From Gammaproteobacteria bacterium (GTDB lineage: Bacteria > Pseudomonadota > Gammaproteobacteria > Steroidobacterales > Foliamicaceae), in NCBI GenBank assembly GCA_026708965.1, contig JAPOTY010000047.1, positions 1 to 64,000 on the forward strand: a DNA stretch of 64,000 nucleotides, read 5' to 3'. The position numbers were made by a program, and so were the translations under genes. Shown piece after piece: positions 43,829 through 52,120 of the stretch; the first letter of the stretch is position 1; the number at the start of each line of letters is the position of its first letter. Under the pieces are notes generated by a model, which ran no database searches, had not been told where the DNA came from, and saw nothing but the letters and a program-made list of their open reading frames with translations.

Positions 43829-44510
43829 ATGTACAACATTTTTCCCTAGTCCGTATTTCCCCCGTAATGCACTGAAATAAAAGGTATTTTCATATCATTA
43901 TCAGTCCTGTGCAGGTTTTTTGGCAAGGTACAGCTTAGATAAATCTGCTTCGGTCTATGGTCATTCGCTTGAAGGGAAAAGTGGTCATGTTGGATGACGG
44001 CGGCTATGTCGCGTCTTTTGGCCCTCATAACAGTGTTTGGAATTGCAGCTCTCCAACATGGCCCAGCCGGGCGCATCAAACCGCCGGTCAGCCTCCCTAT
44101 GCGGAATGGTGCGATCTGTCCGTTTATTGGCGAGCCGACGATTGACGATTACTAACTAAGGGGCCGCCCTATGACCGCCCCGTTGTGTTCGGCACATAGC
44201 CGTTAGCGGCAACCGATAGAATCATAGAAAAACGGATCCGAAGCGGGAATCCATGGGGGGCGATTGAACCCCCCGTCCTTGAACTTAACAACCGGAACAG
44301 CGCCCCAAGAAACTCAACTCTGCCCCCTTAACAGGGGATTGAAGGATGGAGAACCATCAAAACTTCGTAATGATGGTTTGCTGCTCGAACTATATAATCG
44401 TGGGCACCGGCCACTCCAAGTTACGCAGCAACGAAGGGGGCAATAGCTGTTTCAAGAGAGTCGCGAAAGGACTGAAAAATCTTAACTATCAATAATTTAT
44501 TATCATAAGC
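43829..44510. other. 682-bp AT-richer intergenic region downstream of tRNA-Ser
   Basis: There is no convincing gene. A frame at 43957-44145 has no known domain. The right half holds four hairpins (see 44160-44378). The base composition contrasts with the GC-rich surroundings, suggesting acquired or decayed DNA at the tRNA 3' end. No integrase or repeat of the tRNA end was found. Confidence 0.5.
44160..44378. repeat. Cluster of four hairpins, candidate structured RNA
   Basis: The stems are GGGGC/GCCCC (44160-44181), GGGGGG-CGATTGAA-CCCCCC (44255-44274), CCCCT-TAAC-AGGGG (44324-44337) and AACCATCA/TGATGGTT with an 11-nt loop (44352-44378). The function is unknown. Confidence 0.4.
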
Positions 44511-46730
44511 ATGGTGCCCTCCCTCGCCGCCGGATTGGCCGGCAACGAAAGCGTCGGCCTGGATGCCTTGAGCAAGGCCCGGCTGAGTCGCCGGGCCTTT
44601 GTCGCGGCCGGCGGTTCGCTGGCGCTGGCGGTGTATCTGCCGGCCGGCCGGGCCCGCGGGGAGGCAGCATTCCGGCCCAGCGCGTGGATCGAGATCAGTC
44701 CCTCCGGCGAAGTTCTGTTCACCTGTGACCGCACCGATATGGGGCAGGGCAGCCCCGCCGCGCTGGCCCGCATCGTCGCCGACGAATTGGAGGCGCCTTG
44801 GGACCGCGTGAAACTCACCCGCATGCCGGACAATCCCGCTGCCTGGCCGCGCCCCATGGGCACCGGCGGCAGCACCTCGGTGCGCCAATCCTTTGCGCCG
44901 CTGCGCGAGGCCGCGGCCGCGGCTAGGGAAATGCTGCGCTCGGCGGCGGCCGGCCAATGGGGTGTCGAACCCGGCGAGTGCGCCTGCGTTCAGGGCGAAG
45001 TCGTTCACATGCAAACGGGGGCGCGGCTCGGTTACGGGGCGCTGGCTTCCGCAGCGGCGAGGCTGGACCCGCCGCCGGACCCGGCGCTCAAGGATTCTTC
45101 GGAATTTCGCCTCGTCGGCAGGTCGTACCCCAGGCCGGATATTCCCCGCAAGGTGCTTGGCTCGGAAGGCTATGCCATCGATGTGCGCCTGCCGGGGCAG
45201 CGGACCGCCGTTATCGCCCGCTCGCCATGGCCTGGCGCCGTGCCGATGCGCCCTGTGTATGACGCCCAGGCGGCGCTGGGTTTTCCGGGCGTTGAGGATA
45301 TTTTCCAAATTCCGGGCGATGAGCGCCGCCCCCTTGGAGTTGTGGTGCTGGCGCGGGATTTCTGGGCGGCGCAGAAGGCGCGCGCCGCCTTGGGCGTGGA
45401 GTGGGTGGCGGCTGGCCCGGATGCCCCCGTAGCGACTGATCCGGGCGCGGATTTCCGCCGTCGGCTGGTGAGCGGCTTGTATGAGAGCGCGCCGCCTGCC
45501 CGCAGTGAGGGCGATGCGGCCGCCGTCCTGGACAGGTCCTCCGTGCGCCGTCACACGGCGCAGTACGAGGTTCCCTTTTTGAGCCACGCAACCATGGAGC
45601 CGATGAACTGCACCGCCGATGTGCGGGCCAATCGGTGCGAGCTGTGGGCCCCCACGCAGGTCCAGAGCCAGTCGCAACAAGCCGCCGCCAAGCTGACTGG
45701 ATTGCCGCCCGACGCGGTGCGCATCAACACGCCGCCGCTGGGCGGCGGGTTCGGCCGCCGCCTAGAGGTGGATTTCGTGGCCGAAGCCGTGCTTGCGTCG
45801 CGCCACGCGGGCCGTCCCGTCAAGGTGGTGTGGACGCGCGAAGACGATATGCGGCATGGCTATTTCCGGCCGGCCGCGATCACCCGCATGGACGCGGCGC
45901 TCGATGACACTGGCAGGCTGCTCGCATGGCGCCAGCGCATCTCGGCCCCGTCGATCCTCCGCCAGATGCGCGGAGTCGAGATGAATCCGGATCCCACCGC
46001 GCTGGACGGCGCAGTGAACTTCCCCTACCGTTCGCCCAATATCGAAATTTCCCATGTCGCGCCGCGCGCGCCGGTCAACCTGGGTTTCTGGCGCTCGGTG
46101 GCCCATTCCTACACCTGCTTTTTTGTCGAGACCTTTGCCGACGAACTGGCCTGCCAAGCGGGCCGCGACCCCTATGCGTTCCGCCTGTCGCTCTTGCCCG
46201 AAGCGTCGCGCATGGCGGCGGTGCTCTCGAGGGCGGCCCAGGAGTCGGATTGGGGAACCCCGCTTCCGCCGGGCAGTGGCCGGGGCATCGCCTGCTCGGA
46301 GTGTTTCGGCAGTTTCGTGGCTCAGGTGGCGCAGGTCTCACTGGCGCAGGGACGGCTGCGCGTGGACCGCATAGACTGCGCCGTGGACTGCGGGCTGGCG
46401 GTGGATCCCGCAACGCTCAGAGCGCAAATCAGCGGCGGAATCATTTACGGTTTGACCGCCGCTTTCCACGGCAAGCTGAGCCTAGGCTCCAACGGTTTTG
46501 CGGAGCGCAATTTCGACAGCTACAGAATGCTGACCATGCATGAAACGCCCGATATCCGGGTGCATATTATCAACAGCGGCAAGCCGCTGGGCGGGATCGG
46601 CGAGCCCGGTGTGCCGCCGGCGGCGCCGGCGGTGGGCAACGCTATTTTTGCCGCTACCGGCAGGCGCCTGCGCAGGCTGCCCTTCGATTTGCCGGCGGCG
46701 GACGCTTCGCTGAGCAAAGCGGCACTGTGA
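44511..46730 (+). CDS. Molybdopterin-binding aldehyde dehydrogenase/isoquinoline oxidoreductase-like large subunit, Tat-exported
   Basis: A 739-residue xanthine-oxidase-family large subunit. A twin-arginine signal (LSRRAFVAAGGSLALAV) at residues 25-41 predicts export by Tat. Cofactor motifs include DMGQGSPAALARIVADE, GGGFGRRLE, the lineage-typical VNLGFWRSVAHS, and the catalytic Glu region GGIGEPGVPP. This is the periplasmic IorB/aldehyde-oxidase group. Such enzymes need a small 2Fe-2S subunit; none is adjacent. The following CRTAC1 gene starts at GTG 46727, overlapping the stop by 4 bp. Confidence 0.92.
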   Translation: MVPSLAAGLAGNESVGLDALSKARLSRRAFVAAGGSLALAVYLPAGRARGEAAFRPSAWIEISPSGEVLFTCDRTDMGQGSPAALARIVADELEAPWDRVKLTRMPDNPAAWPRPMGTGGSTSVRQSFAPLREAAAAAREMLRSAAAGQWGVEPGECACVQGEVVHMQTGARLGYGALASAAARLDPPPDPALKDSSEFRLVGRSYPRPDIPRKVLGSEGYAIDVRLPGQRTAVIARSPWPGAVPMRPVYDAQAALGFPGVEDIFQIPGDERRPLGVVVLARDFWAAQKARAALGVEWVAAGPDAPVATDPGADFRRRLVSGLYESAPPARSEGDAAAVLDRSSVRRHTAQYEVPFLSHATMEPMNCTADVRANRCELWAPTQVQSQSQQAAAKLTGLPPDAVRINTPPLGGGFGRRLEVDFVAEAVLASRHAGRPVKVVWTREDDMRHGYFRPAAITRMDAALDDTGRLLAWRQRISAPSILRQMRGVEMNPDPTALDGAVNFPYRSPNIEISHVAPRAPVNLGFWRSVAHSYTCFFVETFADELACQAGRDPYAFRLSLLPEASRMAAVLSRAAQESDWGTPLPPGSGRGIACSECFGSFVAQVAQVSLAQGRLRVDRIDCAVDCGLAVDPATLRAQISGGIIYGLTAAFHGKLSLGSNGFAERNFDSYRMLTMHETPDIRVHIINSGKPLGGIGEPGVPPAAPAVGNAIFAATGRRLRRLPFDLPAADASLSKAAL

Positions 46731-48559
46731 AGAACGGTTCCAATCCAAGCGGCCCGCTTGCCTGCTTCGCTGTGATGCTGCTCGGCGGCAGCGCGGCCGG
46801 GGCCGCCGGGAGCGAAGCGAATCCGTCCATCCGCTTTGCGGAAAAGGCTGCGGAGCGCGGTATTGCGGATGTGGGGCTGGACGGCGCCGGAGTGGCCTTC
46901 AACGATTACGACAACGACGGCGACGCCGATATCTATATCACCAATAACGACAGCGGCACGCTCGGGCTGGACTTCCGCAACCGACTTTGGGAGAACGACG
47001 GCCGCGGCTATTTCACCGACGTGGCGCAAGCGCGCGGCGCGGCCAACGAGGGCGGATTGGGCCGCGGCATCACCTTTGGCGATTACGACAACGACGGCGA
47101 CGACGACATGGTGGTCGCAAACATGCAGTCGGGCGCCAGAGGCGGATACGATCCGCCGGTTACCCTCTACCGCAACCGCCTGGCCGAAAGCGGCAGGCCG
47201 GATTTCGAGGATGTGACGGGCGAGGCCGGGCTGGCGCGCCGCGGCGTGCCCGAGGATGAGTCCAACGAAGGGATTACGGCCACTTCGGGCGGCGTGGGCT
47301 TTGGCGATTACGACGGCGACGGCCTCTTGGACCTGATCTGGCGCGCCGCCGACTACGATGTGGATCAGGCCTTGTTTCGCAATATCGGCGGCGGAGCGTT
47401 CGAGGACGTCACCTCCAAGGCCGGCGTGCTGCTGCTGAAAAGCATCAAGGAGGCCAACAGCCAGGGATCTCCGGGCTGGTTCGATTTCGATTACGACGGC
47501 GATCTGGACCTGCTGGCGCCCAATGAAGGCGCGCCCAACGTGCTGTTCATGAACACCGGCGACGGCAGCTTCGCCGACATCACCCGCTCGCGGCGCCCGC
47601 CTTCCGGGTGGGCCTTTCTCAATCCGGGCAACGCCAACGGCGTGTGCCTGGGCGATATCGATAACGATGGCGATATCGATGCCTATCTGCCGAACGCCGA
47701 CCAGGCCAACCGCCTGATCCGCAACAACTATGCGGAAACGGGCGCGGGGGGCTTCACCGACGTCACCCTGGCCTCGGGCGCGGGCGATGCGGGCGGCGCC
47801 CGAGGCTGCACCATGGGCGATTACGACAACGATGGCTGGCTGGACATTTATGTGAGCAACGGCGGCCTGTCCAATGTGCTGATCAACGATATCGTTGAGG
47901 ATATGCCCCCGTTCGTGCAGTTTTATATTGCGATCGAGGAGGCATCCAATACGCTGCTGCGCAACAACGGCGACGGCACCTTTAGCGATGTGACCGAGGG
48001 CTCAGGCGCCGAGGGCCTGAGCATTGGCGCGGGCGTGGCCAGCGGCGACGTCAACGGCGACGGCTTTACCGATATTGCGGGCACCGCCCGCACCTTCTAT
48101 AACGGCGGCGAAATGCTCTCGAAGCCGCAGCGCAACTTCCTGTGGCTGAACCAAGGCAACGGCAACCACTGGATCAAGGTTCGATTGCGCGGGCAGCGGC
48201 TGAACGCGCGGATTCGCGTGGTGTCCGGCGATCTCGTGCAGTGGCGCGAGATCTTCTCATCCACCGGCTACAACTCGGTGGATGAGCCCGCGCCGATTTT
48301 TGGCTTGGGAAGCCGCGCCGGCGTGGACCGCGTGGACGTATGCTGGGCTAACGGGCGCGTTGAGACGATTCCAAGGCCGCCGGTGGATCAGGAGTTGGTG
48401 GTGGCGGCCGCCACGCCCGGGCGGCCCGGCGCCTTGCAAAAGAGCGCTTTGTGGTCTAGTTTGTGTATGGGCGAGCCGGCCGGGCAATCGCTGGCCGCAC
48501 GGGTTGACCCGTCGCGGCGGGAGGAAAGTCCGGGCTCCGGCGGACGGGACGCCAGGTAA
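46727..48559 (+). CDS. Secreted CRTAC1 family protein (FG-GAP/VCBS and ASPIC/UnbV domains)
   Basis: A 610-residue protein with GTG start overlapping the previous stop. A signal peptide (LACFAVMLLGGSAAGAAG) is followed by several FG-GAP/VCBS-like calcium-binding repeats, each with a DYDNDGD- or DYDGDG-type loop, forming a beta-propeller. An ASPIC/UnbV region follows (WIKVRLRGQRLN, IFGLGSRAGVDRVDVCWANG). Function unknown; such proteins are extracytoplasmic. The last 30 or so residues, after roughly LVVAAATPGRP, are encoded by the rnpB promoter and the first 90 nt of rnpB, so the natural end may have drifted into the RNA gene. Confidence 0.88.
   Translation: MKNGSNPSGPLACFAVMLLGGSAAGAAGSEANPSIRFAEKAAERGIADVGLDGAGVAFNDYDNDGDADIYITNNDSGTLGLDFRNRLWENDGRGYFTDVAQARGAANEGGLGRGITFGDYDNDGDDDMVVANMQSGARGGYDPPVTLYRNRLAESGRPDFEDVTGEAGLARRGVPEDESNEGITATSGGVGFGDYDGDGLLDLIWRAADYDVDQALFRNIGGGAFEDVTSKAGVLLLKSIKEANSQGSPGWFDFDYDGDLDLLAPNEGAPNVLFMNTGDGSFADITRSRRPPSGWAFLNPGNANGVCLGDIDNDGDIDAYLPNADQANRLIRNNYAETGAGGFTDVTLASGAGDAGGARGCTMGDYDNDGWLDIYVSNGGLSNVLINDIVEDMPPFVQFYIAIEEASNTLLRNNGDGTFSDVTEGSGAEGLSIGAGVASGDVNGDGFTDIAGTARTFYNGGEMLSKPQRNFLWLNQGNGNHWIKVRLRGQRLNARIRVVSGDLVQWREIFSSTGYNSVDEPAPIFGLGSRAGVDRVDVCWANGRVETIPRPPVDQELVVAAATPGRPGALQKSALWSSLCMGEPAGQSLAARVDPSRREESPGSGGRDAR
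48434..48462 (+). promoter_or_regulatory. rnpB promoter inside the CRTAC1 coding sequence
   Basis: TTGCAA (48434-48439), a 17-bp spacer and TAGTTT (48457-48462) stand 6 bp before the predicted 5' end of RNase P RNA at 48469. Confidence 0.6.
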
Positions 48560-48836
48560 CGCCTGGGGGGCGCAAGCCCACGGAAAGTGCCACAGAAAAT
48601 AAACCGCCCGGGGCTCGTTTCGGCGCCGGGTAAGGGTGAAAAGGTGCGGTAAGAGCGCACCGCGCGGCTGGCAACAGCCGTGGCAGGGTAAACCCCGTTT
48701 GGAGCAAGGCTGAATAGGGAAGCAATGCGTATGTCCGCGCGCGCTTCCGGGTGAGCCGCTTGAGGCCGCCGGCGACGGCGGTCCTAGATGAATGATTGTT
48801 CTCGACAGAACCCGGCTTACAGGCCGGCTTGCCCCC
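48469..48836 (+). ncRNA. rnpB: RNase P RNA, bacterial A type
   Basis: The catalytic RNA of RNase P, which matures tRNA 5' ends. Conserved blocks appear in order: GGAGGAAAGTCCGGGCTCC (48530 region), CCAGGTAACGCCTGGGGGG, AGGGTGAAA then GGTGCGGTAAGAGCGCACCG, GCTGGCAACAGCCG, GGCAGGGTAAACCCC, GGAGCAAGGCTGAATAGGGA, and AGATGAATGATTGTTC then GACAGAACCCGGCTTA. The ends are set by helix P1: GGGCGAGCCGGCC (48469-48481) pairs with GGCCGGCTTGCCC (48821-48833). Length about 368 nt. Confidence 0.97.
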
Positions 48837-48912
48837 TTCGCTCCCGCAGGCGGCGGATCACGCTGGAAGCGTCCCAGCTCCCCCCGCTGCTCCGCCCCGA
48901 CCGAACGCTAAA

Positions 48913-49018
48913 GCGCCTATGCCCATGCCCCTTTGCGGAGCGTCGGCGGCAGGACAGCCGCCGCCGAGCCCCATGGATGGGTTCATGCGTCTCCGCAAAG
49001 GGGCATGGGCATAGGCGC
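48913..49018. repeat. Palindromic element, copy 1 (28-bp perfect arms, 50-bp core)
   Basis: The left arm 48913-48940 (GCGCCTATGCCC...TTGCGGAG) is the exact reverse complement of the right arm 48991-49018. The 50-bp core (48941-48990) contains an inner hairpin CGGCGGC-AGGACA-GCCGCCG and a small CCC-ATGGAT-GGG hairpin. Copy 2 at 57937-58044 has 47 of 50 identical core bases. Its arms share only the innermost 6 bp (GCGGAG/CTCCGC) with this copy. Confidence 0.95.
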
Positions 49019-49037
49019 GAGGGCAGGCAAAGGCGCC

Positions 49038-49604
49038 TCAGGCCTTGGGGAGGGTTACGCCGGTTTGCCCTTGGTATTTCCCGCCCCGGTCCTTGTACGA
49101 GGTTTCGCACACCTCGCCGGCCTGGAAAAAGATCATCTGCGCCACGCCCTCGTTGGCGTAGATCTTGGCCGGCAGCGGCGTGGTGTTGGAGAATTCCAGC
49201 GTCACATAGCCCTCCCATTCCGGCTCCAGCGGCGTCACGTTCACGATGATCCCGCAGCGGGCATAAGTGGATTTGCCTAGGCAAATGGTCAGCACGTTGC
49301 GCGGAATGCGGAAGTATTCCACCGTGCGCGCCAAGGCGAAGGAGTTGGGCGGGATCACGCAGTGGCCGCCGCTGAGCGCCACGAAGCTCTTGCTCTCGAA
49401 ATTCTTCGGATCCACCACGGCCGAATGGATATTGGTGAAAACCTTGAATTCGTTAGCGCAGCGCACATCGTAGCCGTAGCTTGATACGCCATACGAGATG
49501 ACTGGCCGGTCATCCACCCGTCGCACCTGCTGTTCGGCAAAGGGCTCGATCATCCCGCGATCCGCCGCCATGCGGCGGATCCAGGCATCCGATCCCACGC
49601 TCAC
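49038..49604 (-). CDS. dcd: dCTP deaminase
   Basis: A 188-residue enzyme that deaminates dCTP to dUTP for thymidylate synthesis. The start is GTG 49604, before [12 protein letters not shown], as in the family; the longer frame is the antisense of the next gene. The landmarks are [39 protein letters not shown] and the C-terminal [13 protein letters not shown]. It overlaps the DUF3108 gene by 4 bp (GTGA) at the end of the purM-purN operon. Confidence 0.97.
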   Translation of the reverse strand: MSVGSDAWIRRMAADRGMIEPFAEQQVRRVDDRPVISYGVSSYGYDVRCANEFKVFTNIHSAVVDPKNFESKSFVALSGGHCVIPPNSFALARTVEYFRIPRNVLTICLGKSTYARCGIIVNVTPLEPEWEGYVTLEFSNTTPLPAKIYANEGVAQMIFFQAGEVCETSYKDRGGKYQGQTGVTLPKA

Positions 49605-50407
49605 CGGCCCAGCCAGTCCTGGCGCATGGCCAGCGCCGCGTCCTCGCCCCAGTGGTACTCGTAGGCCTCGATGATAATCATGCGCCTGTCCTTGCGCTTG
49701 TCCCCGCGCTTGTCTCCGCGCCAGATTTCCCAGCGCGCCGGCAGCCAGCCCAGTTCCCGGGCGTACCAGATGAACTGGAAGTTGTCCGAACCCTCGCGCT
49801 GGCGGCGGTACTTGACGGTTTGCATTTCGCCCGCGCCCGTGTCCAGCGTTTCCTCGCCCATCCTCTCGCCGCTGTAGAGCTTCAGCTTGCCGCCTTCGAT
49901 CGTGGGCTCCACGCCCAAGGCCATTCCTGCCGCCAAGGCCACCATTTTCTGGATTTCCCACGCCTTACGGTCCATCGCCCGCGGTTCGAGCGCGAACTCA
50001 AGCTCCTCGCCGCCGCTGGTGAACAGCGCGCTGCCACTGGTCCAGTCGTAGGCGATATTCATCAACCCGCCCTTGTTGCCGAAATCGCACGACCGGCACA
50101 GGTATTCCGTGGCCCGCACCTGTCCGGCATTGTCGAGATCAAAGCGCGTGCTTTCCAGCGCGTCCGACGCAATCGCCAGGCGCGCCAGGCCAAGGCCCTT
50201 GGAATAGGTTTCGTAAACGTAGCCGCTGCCCTCTGGTCGAATGACGCTCAAACTGCGCCCCCGCGACCCGAAAGGGGCGTCCACATCGTAAAGCACGCCG
50301 ATGCTTGCGAGCGACGGCGCCGCATGGCCATTCTCGTTGGCCGCCGCCGCTCCGGCCGAAAACAGCAGGGGCAGCAAAGCGGCAATCAATGGGGTTGACC
50401 GGTTCAC
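49601..50407 (-). CDS. DUF3108 domain-containing secreted protein
   Basis: A 268-residue protein with an N-terminal signal peptide ([17 protein letters not shown]). The remainder is a DUF3108 beta-rich domain with [14 protein letters not shown], an EYLCRSC cysteine pair and a [14 protein letters not shown] near the end. Probably periplasmic; the function is unknown, though the position between purN and dcd is widely conserved in gammaproteobacteria. It overlaps purN by 4 bp and dcd by 4 bp. Confidence 0.9.
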   Translation of the reverse strand: MNRSTPLIAALLPLLFSAGAAAANENGHAAPSLASIGVLYDVDAPFGSRGRSLSVIRPEGSGYVYETYSKGLGLARLAIASDALESTRFDLDNAGQVRATEYLCRSCDFGNKGGLMNIAYDWTSGSALFTSGGEELEFALEPRAMDRKAWEIQKMVALAAGMALGVEPTIEGGKLKLYSGERMGEETLDTGAGEMQTVKYRRQREGSDNFQFIWYARELGWLPARWEIWRGDKRGDKRKDRRMIIIEAYEYHWGEDAALAMRQDWLGR

Positions 50408-51057
50408 AACAGCTCCTTTTCTTCAAACACGATCGGCTTGAGCAATTCACGCCCGTCCAGCGCCGCACGGGACCCGACCATCTCAAGGCGCCCGTCCGCC
50501 ATCCATTGCAGAACGCGAGGATACAGGACATGCTCGCAGGCTTGAACCCTGGCCTTCAGCGAGGCTTCGTCGTCCCGGGCGGTCACCCGCAACCGCGCTT
50601 GGGCGACCAGCGGGCCGGAATCCAGATCGCGGGTCACGAAATGCACGGTGGCGCCATGCCAGGCTTCCCCGGCCTCAAGCACTCGCCGGTAAGTATTCAG
50701 GCCCGGATAGCCGGGCAGCAGCGAGGGATGGATATTGAGTGCCCGTCCGCGGTATTCGTCGCACAAGGAAGCGGGGAGGATGCGCATGAATCCGGCCAGC
50801 GCCAGAACCTGCGGGCTGAAGCTTCGCAGACGCCCGGCAAATGCCTCCCACCAGGAGCGCCGGTCCTGGTATTCCGAAGGAGGCAGCGCCGCCGCCGGGA
50901 TGCCGGCGTCGCGCGCCCGCTGAAGGCCCTGCGCCCCTGGCCGATCGCTGAGCGCGGCCACCACTTCGATTTCCAGGTTTCCGCAGGCGGCCTGTCCGAG
51001 TATGGCTTGGAAATTGCTGCCCGTTCCCGACAGCAGCACGGCGGTGCGCAAGCTCAC
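50404..51057 (-). CDS. purN: Phosphoribosylglycinamide formyltransferase
   Basis: A 217-residue enzyme transferring a formyl group from 10-formyl-THF to GAR, the third step of purine synthesis. The N-terminal VLLSGTGSNFQA binds GAR phosphate. The catalytic Asn-His-Asp set is in ALNIHPSLLPGYPG and RDLDSGPLVAQ. It lies 5 bp downstream of purM and overlaps the DUF3108 gene. Confidence 0.97.
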   Translation of the reverse strand: MSLRTAVLLSGTGSNFQAILGQAACGNLEIEVVAALSDRPGAQGLQRARDAGIPAAALPPSEYQDRRSWWEAFAGRLRSFSPQVLALAGFMRILPASLCDEYRGRALNIHPSLLPGYPGLNTYRRVLEAGEAWHGATVHFVTRDLDSGPLVAQARLRVTARDDEASLKARVQACEHVLYPRVLQWMADGRLEMVGSRAALDGRELLKPIVFEEKELL

Positions 51058-51062
51058 CGCTG

Positions 51063-52082
51063 TCAGTAAAGCGTGACGCCGCTGCCGGCCTCAACGCTGC
51101 CGACGCGCCAGACCCGCTCGCCCGCCTCCTCCAGGCTCGCTTGCGCCGCATCGGCGTTGCCGGGCGGCATGGCCAGCACCATCCCTATCCCGCAGTTGAA
51201 AGTATTGAGCATTTCCTCGCGCTCCACCGGCCCTTCGCGGCTCAGCCATTCGAACACCTCGGGCCAGGGCCAGGCGCGGGTATCGATATGGGCGGCCAGG
51301 CCCTCAGGCAAAATCCGCGCCACGTTCTCCGGCAGGCCGCCGCCGGTGATATGGGCGATGGCCTTCAGCTGGCCCGACTGCGCCAGCCCAAGCACCGCTC
51401 GCACGTAGATTCTCGTGGGCTCGCAAAGCGCGCCGACCCGCTCGCTTCCCAAGGCTTCAAGCCCGCCCTTTCTCCTGATGACCTCGTTCACCAGCGAATA
51501 GCCGTTGGAGTGCGGGCCGGACGATGCCAAGCCCAGCAGCACATCGCCCTTGGCCACCGCCCCTGCGTCCAGCAGCCGTTCCTTTTCCGCAACGCCCACG
51601 CAAAACCCCACCAGTTCCAGCCCGTTATCCATGTAGGTGTTCGGCAGTTCGGCGGTCTCGCCGCCCAAAAGCGCGGCGCCTGCCTCCTTGCAGCCCTCGG
51701 CCACGCCGCGAATCAGCGGCTCGAAGCGCTCCGCGTCAATGCGGTTGGCCGCGCAGTAGTCGAGGAAGAACAGCGGCTCCGCGCCCATGGCCAGCACGTC
51801 GTTGGCGCACATGGCCACCAGGTCGATGCCGGGCGCATCGGCGCGGCCAGCCTCAAGGCACAGCTTGAGCTTGGTTCCCACGCCGTCGGCGCCGGCCACC
51901 AGCACCGGCTCCCGGTAGCGGTTGCCGGCCAGCTCGAACAGGCCGCCGAAGCCGCCGATACCGCCCAGAACGCCGGGCCTCCAGGTTCGGCGCACAAGGG
52001 GCGCGATGCGGCGCACGATATTGGCGCCGCGTTCAATATCCACGCCGGCATCACGGTAAGTGACCGGTTTGCGCAGATTCAT
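51063..52082 (-). CDS. purM: Phosphoribosylformylglycinamidine cyclo-ligase
   Basis: A 339-residue AIR synthetase, the fifth step of purine synthesis, using ATP. Landmarks are VTYRDAGVDIERG at the start, LVAGADGVGTKLKL, LVAMCANDVLAMGAEPLFF, LLGGETAELP and AHITGGGLPENVAR. It begins the purM-purN-DUF3108-dcd operon and is divergent from the DUF2066 gene at 52121. Confidence 0.97.
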   Translation of the reverse strand: MNLRKPVTYRDAGVDIERGANIVRRIAPLVRRTWRPGVLGGIGGFGGLFELAGNRYREPVLVAGADGVGTKLKLCLEAGRADAPGIDLVAMCANDVLAMGAEPLFFLDYCAANRIDAERFEPLIRGVAEGCKEAGAALLGGETAELPNTYMDNGLELVGFCVGVAEKERLLDAGAVAKGDVLLGLASSGPHSNGYSLVNEVIRRKGGLEALGSERVGALCEPTRIYVRAVLGLAQSGQLKAIAHITGGGLPENVARILPEGLAAHIDTRAWPWPEVFEWLSREGPVEREEMLNTFNCGIGMVLAMPPGNADAAQASLEEAGERVWRVGSVEAGSGVTLY

Positions 52083-52120
52083 GGAATCCGTGTCCGTTCA
52101 ACGGGTGACAGCGCCCTATA

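Noticed and set aside
43738..44510. Integrated element at the tRNA-Ser 3' end
   Set aside because: No integrase and no second copy of the tRNA end was found, so only a weak suspicion remains.
49605..49961. N-terminal extension of dCTP deaminase
   Set aside because: It is antisense of the DUF3108 gene; the conserved start SVGSDAW begins at GTG 49604.
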